A DNA stretch of 16,614 nt, from the NCBI GenBank assembly GCA_030615145.1, contig JAUWZT010000050.1, forward strand, positions 1-16,614. Direction: 5' to 3'. Below the pieces are notes generated by a model. It did no database searches, was not told the DNA's origin, and was given only the letters and a program-made list of their open reading frames with translations. Position numbers and translations under genes: made by a program. Within the stretch, counting starts at the first letter, position 1; each line of letters begins with the position of its first letter. Of the stretch, positions 13,949-16,614 are shown piece by piece. The DNA is from Promethearchaeota archaeon (lineage in GTDB: Archaea > Asgardarchaeota > Lokiarchaeia > Sigyniarchaeales > SOKP01).

Positions 13949-14320
13949 TTGCCTTGTATACACGGTCTTGATATTATCAATTGCCCAATTTGCCGAATGA
14001 CGAAATCTACAGTTCCTCGAAACCCAATTAACATTAAGGCAGCAAAAATCGAAAATTTAAGACCAGAAAATCCGTTTTTTAAAAATTATATTAACAATAA
14101 AAATAGAACTGAAGAATATTTAGTTAAAAGCAATAAATTATTACAACCAAATTTGATAAACCGATTACCAGCGCCAAACCTCATAAATCAAATTCCTAAT
14201 TTTGAAAGTAAGGAATTAATTAATAAGTTAAACGAGTTAGATATTGATAAATGGGATAATTACGGAATTTCTAAAAAGGTTTCTCTTGAAAAACCTGAAT
14301 TGAAACTTGATTCTGATTAG
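13949..14320 (+). CDS. Small protein with N-terminal CxH...CPxC zinc site
   Basis: The 123-residue protein starts at TTG 13949. The frame is closed by TGA at 13940-13942 and the next ATG (13997) would delete the motif, so TTG is the only sensible start; GTGAT at 13939-13943 supplies a Shine-Dalgarno. The first residues, PCIHGLDIINCPICRM, place Cys3, His5, Cys12 and Cys15 as a compact zinc ribbon or knuckle. The rest is Asn/Lys-rich, low in hydrophobics and probably disordered apart from a helix near 85-100 (SKELINKLNELDIDKWD) containing one Trp. No enzyme motif is present. It may be an adaptor that binds a partner through the zinc site. It is divergent from the SIS gene and convergent with the SDR gene. 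I do not know a named family for it. Confidence 0.65.
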   Translation: MPCIHGLDIINCPICRMTKSTVPRNPINIKAAKIENLRPENPFFKNYINNKNRTEEYLVKSNKLLQPNLINRLPAPNLINQIPNFESKELINKLNELDIDKWDNYGISKKVSLEKPELKLDSD

Positions 14321-14366
14321 ACTTATTTTAAAATTATTTTAAAAAAAAATTGAATAATTTATTTCT
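14321..14366. terminator. Shared AT-rich termination zone between convergent genes
   Basis: The zinc-site gene (stop 14320) and the SDR gene (stop 14367) converge on 46 bases holding TATTTTAAAATTATTTTAAAA. It supplies T-rich tracts on both strands, as expected of a bidirectional archaeal terminator. Confidence 0.4.
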
Positions 14367-15251
14367 TTATTTTGTTTTGGCGATTTCCTCATTAATTTTT
14401 CTCATGATATCTCTCACATCTCCAAGCTTTAGAAGAGCTGTTAGTTCATTGAATGTATCAATAGTTTCTGAATATAATTTCCCACCGATAGCACCTCCAT
14501 CAACAACTAACGCATGTCCATTAACAAAGCTGGAATCATCGCTTACAAGCCAGAGAGCAGCTTTAGCAATATCATCTGGTAAGCCAGTACGTTTAATTGG
14601 TTGAGAATCAGCAAAGGGTATTTTCAATAACTCTGCCAGCCTTTCAGCAACATCTTGAGGAAGCCCGAATCCTCTTCCAAAAATAGCTGTTGGAATAAAT
14701 CCCGGGCAAATACAATTTACCCGAATGCCATCTTCACCCAATTCCATAGCAACAGTACGAGTTAAATGGATAATTGCTGCTTTTAGAGCACTATAAATGT
14801 GAGGTCCAAAACCTGTTCGAAGACCTGCTATACTAGCTGTACTTATTATAACTCCTGATCCTTGTTTTTTCATCACTGGAGCAGCATGTTTCATTCCAAG
14901 AACCACACTACGAAATAATACTTCCATAGTTACATCGAAGGCGTCTGTAAGTGTATCCTCAATCAACCCTCCAACACCACCAAATCCAGCGTTATTAAAC
15001 ATGATATCAAGGTGTCCAAATTTTTCAACAGCGAAATCGATTATAGCTTTAATTTCAGATTCCTTGCGAACATTTGTATGAAAATAGCTCGCTTTTGGTC
15101 CAAGTTCTTCTGCAAAAGTTTTACCTTTATCATCTTGTATATCTCCAAACACAACACGAGCTCCTTCTTCAATAAAGAGCTGCACACTAACCCTACCTAT
15201 ACCACTTGCCCCGCCAGTAATTACGGCAACCTTCCCATCGAGTTTTCCCAT
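14367..15251 (-). CDS. Short-chain dehydrogenase/reductase (classical SDR)
   Basis: The 294-residue oxidoreductase has the Rossmann glycine motif TGGASGIG (12-19), Asp37 at the end of the second strand (NAD(H) preference), NNAG (86-89), catalytic Ser140, YSALK with Tyr153 and Lys157, and the PGFI cofactor motif. The Asn of the classical Asn-Ser-Tyr-Lys tetrad is not at its usual place: the segment aligning with VNLxGV reads VLFRSV, as in a subgroup of SDRs I recall mainly from bacteria. The C-terminus runs about 35 residues past VVDGGAIGG, longer than usual. The start is well supported by GAGGT about ten bases before the ATG. Substrate is unknown; an alcohol, sugar or hydroxy-acyl compound are all possible. 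Codon use looks less AT-rich than the flanking genes, compatible with transfer from bacteria. Transcribed alone, divergent from the glucan phosphorylase. Confidence 0.88.
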   Translation of the reverse strand: MGKLDGKVAVITGGASGIGRVSVQLFIEEGARVVFGDIQDDKGKTFAEELGPKASYFHTNVRKESEIKAIIDFAVEKFGHLDIMFNNAGFGGVGGLIEDTLTDAFDVTMEVLFRSVVLGMKHAAPVMKKQGSGVIISTASIAGLRTGFGPHIYSALKAAIIHLTRTVAMELGEDGIRVNCICPGFIPTAIFGRGFGLPQDVAERLAELLKIPFADSQPIKRTGLPDDIAKAALWLVSDDSSFVNGHALVVDGGAIGGKLYSETIDTFNELTALLKLGDVRDIMRKINEEIAKTK

Positions 15252-15301
15252 TTTAACATAACCTCTTTCTTTTTAGAGTGTTTGAAATATTTAATTGTTT
15301 A

Positions 15302-15323
15302 AGAAGAATAATAAGATTCTTCT
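15302..15323. promoter_or_regulatory. Inverted repeat upstream of the SDR gene (possible operator)
   Basis: AGAAGAAT (15302-15309) and ATTCTTCT (15316-15323) form a perfect 8-bp inverted repeat with a 6-bp spacer, centred about 60 bases before the SDR ATG. The 14-bp half-site spacing (more than one DNA turn) suits a dimeric repressor site; a hairpin is the alternative. Confidence 0.4.
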
Positions 15324-15572
15324 CTTATGACCTTTTATTTAGATTCCATTTTTAATTAGATATTGTTAAAATAGAATATTTGAATTAAAAATATTTGCGT
15401 GATTCATTTATAAAAAAAAGAATTAATTTGATACAATTATTAATATTCTTTTATTTCAACTTTTCATTAATTTGTATAATTAGTCGTTATCTATTAAGGC
15501 TATTAAAGTTCTAAGTTAAATGTTTTTTTATATTCATTTTAACATAAGAATTTAAAATAAGAATTTTAAAAC

Positions 15573-15592
15573 AAATATATATGTATTTATAT
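15573..15592 (+). promoter_or_regulatory. TATA-like box for the glucan phosphorylase gene
   Basis: AAATATATATGTATTTATAT is centred about 58 bases before the ATG at 15641. Transcription would start near 15608, giving a leader of about 30 nt with AGTGGT ahead of the start. Confidence 0.4.
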
Positions 15593-15640
15593 TATTAATT
15601 TCTTAAGAAAATCAAAACTCAATAATGAAGTGGTTGAATA

Positions 15641-16614
15641 ATGGAAATTAACGAAGATTTGAAAAATAGTACGCAAGTTGCCTATATTAGCATGGAGATT
15701 GCAGTTGATTCGAACATTCCAACTTATAGCGGTGGTTTAGGGGTTTTATCTGGAGATACTGTAAGAGCAGCGGCAGATTTAGAGCTCCCTATGGTTGGAT
15801 TGTGCTTATGTTATAGTTCAGGTTATTTCTATCAATTTTTTAACGAATATGGCGATCAGAAAGAACGTGAGATCAGCTGGAATTTTTTTTACGAATTTGA
15901 AAAAATTGATAAGCCAATCAAGATAAAAATTGAAGATAAAGAAGTGTTAGTATCTGCTTGGCTATACAGAGTAATAGGTCAATCAGGTCACATACTCCCG
16001 ATTTACTTATTAACTACAGATGTTGAAGGCAACGAAGATTGGATGAAACAAATGACGGGTTCTTTATACGATTCCACATCTCGTTGGAATAGAATAGTAC
16101 AAGAAATGATACTCGGAATTGGGGGTTTGAAACTTTTAAATTCTCTAGGATACAACAACATAAAAACCTACCATCTAAACGAAGGTCACGGTTCTTTCTC
16201 AATAGTAGAACTTTATAATATGTTAAAAGGCGATCTTGATAAAGTTAAAGAAAAAGTCGTGTTCACTACTCACACACCAGTTCCAGCAGGTCACGATCGA
16301 TTTGATAAAGATTTAGTTAATAAAGTATTTGAAGATAGAATGCCTACTGAAATTCGAAAAATTGCTGACGATAAAGGTCAATTTAATATGACATTTCTAG
16401 GAATGGGGCTTTCTAGATATAGAAATGGAGTTGCTAAAAAACACGGTCAAATATCAAAGAAAATGTTTCCTCAATACGAAGTTGATTCAATTACTAATGG
16501 TATACATTTATCTTTTTGGGTCAGCAAGCCATTTCGCCAGATATTTGACAAAAAATGGCCAAATTGGAAGTCAAAACCTTCGATACTTCAAAACGCAATT
16601 GAATTAGACGATTT
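15641..16614 (+). CDS. glgP: Alpha-glucan (glycogen/maltodextrin) phosphorylase, N-terminal part (runs off the right edge)
   Basis: From the ATG at 15641 the frame is open for 324 codons to the window end. It encodes a GT35-family phosphorylase, which releases glucose-1-phosphate from alpha-1,4-glucans. Visible family blocks are AYISMEIAVDSNIPTYSGGL with LSGDTVRAAADL directly after it, VGLCLCYSSGYFYQ, YHLNEGHGSF, VVFTTHTPVPAGHDRF, FLGMGLSRY, GVAKKHGQISKKMFP and ITNGIHLSFWV. The protein starts almost directly at the ISMEIA block, so it lacks the long regulatory N-terminus of animal and yeast enzymes, as expected of the compact archaeal and bacterial type. The pyridoxal-phosphate lysine lies further on and is outside the window. 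An earlier ATG at 15625 is out of frame. A TATA-like box precedes it, and it is divergent from the SDR gene. It points to storage-glucan use, with its product possibly feeding sugar-nucleotide synthesis. Confidence 0.92.
   Translation, partial: MEINEDLKNSTQVAYISMEIAVDSNIPTYSGGLGVLSGDTVRAAADLELPMVGLCLCYSSGYFYQFFNEYGDQKEREISWNFFYEFEKIDKPIKIKIEDKEVLVSAWLYRVIGQSGHILPIYLLTTDVEGNEDWMKQMTGSLYDSTSRWNRIVQEMILGIGGLKLLNSLGYNNIKTYHLNEGHGSFSIVELYNMLKGDLDKVKEKVVFTTHTPVPAGHDRFDKDLVNKVFEDRMPTEIRKIADDKGQFNMTFLGMGLSRYRNGVAKKHGQISKKMFPQYEVDSITNGIHLSFWVSKPFRQIFDKKWPNWKSKPSILQNAIELDD

Larger units (their letters stand above)
15252..15640. other. 389-bp divergent intergenic region, SDR / glucan phosphorylase
   Basis: No gene is seen on either strand. 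It contains the inverted repeat at 15302-15323 on the SDR side and the TATA-like string at 15573-15592 on the phosphorylase side. It is long for this compact window, leaving room for regulation of both genes. Confidence 0.5.

Noticed and set aside
15012..15302. 96-codon plus-strand frame over the SDR start
   Set aside because: It is antisense to conserved SDR motifs, whose family match and ribosome-binding site are clear.
16014..16607. Frames overlapping the glucan phosphorylase (16014-16202 minus, 16425-16607 plus)
   Set aside because: The phosphorylase frame is unbroken here and carries family motifs such as TTHTPVPAGHDRF and ITNGIHLSFWV.

Overview
This 16.6 kb window is strongly AT-rich and gene-dense. 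It looks archaeal, and most likely comes from an Asgard archaeon of the Lokiarchaeia type. The lineage is inferred from gene content, not from a marker gene. The supporting content is an archaeal-type NOL1/NOP2/Sun RNA methyltransferase and a CYTH protein behind TATA-like boxes, a tandem winged-helix regulator, a seven-helix membrane protein with a cytoplasmic domain resembling the longin/roadblock-like domains common in Asgard genomes, a HEAT-like plus leucine-rich-repeat protein, a giant LVIVD-repeat surface protein, and a small CxH...CPxC zinc-site protein.

Layout. (1) 1-2947, minus strand: the cut-off start of a secreted protein, then a likely two-gene signalling operon (tandem wHTH regulator at 1904-2947, then a 7TM sensor-like protein at 545-1873). 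(2) 3047-4697: an RNA m5C methyltransferase (minus) divergent from a CYTH-domain phosphohydrolase (plus), sharing an AT-rich promoter region. (3) 4722-8483: a rearranged 3.7 kb block bounded by a perfect 43-bp direct repeat. It holds a decayed second copy of the methyltransferase 5' end, the 1056-residue LVIVD/Ig-like surface protein, and the orphan C-terminus of what looks like an ABC-2 permease. (4) 8481-9026: one doubtful small gene and a 360-bp non-coding stretch with hairpins. (5) 9027-13835, minus strand: a five-gene run of double-SIS sugar isomerase, MFS transporter, mannose-1-phosphate guanylyltransferase-like enzyme, HEAT-LRR protein and a small basic protein. (6) 13949-16614: a small zinc-site protein (plus), an SDR dehydrogenase (minus), and the first 324 codons of an alpha-glucan phosphorylase (plus) that runs off the window.

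How the genes may work together: the SIS protein and the nucleotidyltransferase suggest amino-sugar or mannose-nucleotide supply for surface glycans. The glucan phosphorylase points to storage-polysaccharide breakdown. The large surface protein is a plausible consumer of glycosylation. The wHTH plus 7TM pair looks like a membrane-linked regulatory unit. The most informative points for follow-up are the repeat-bounded rearrangement, the evidence that the methyltransferase starts upstream of its first ATG at a non-standard codon, the layered duplications inside the LVIVD gene and the 7TM fusion.
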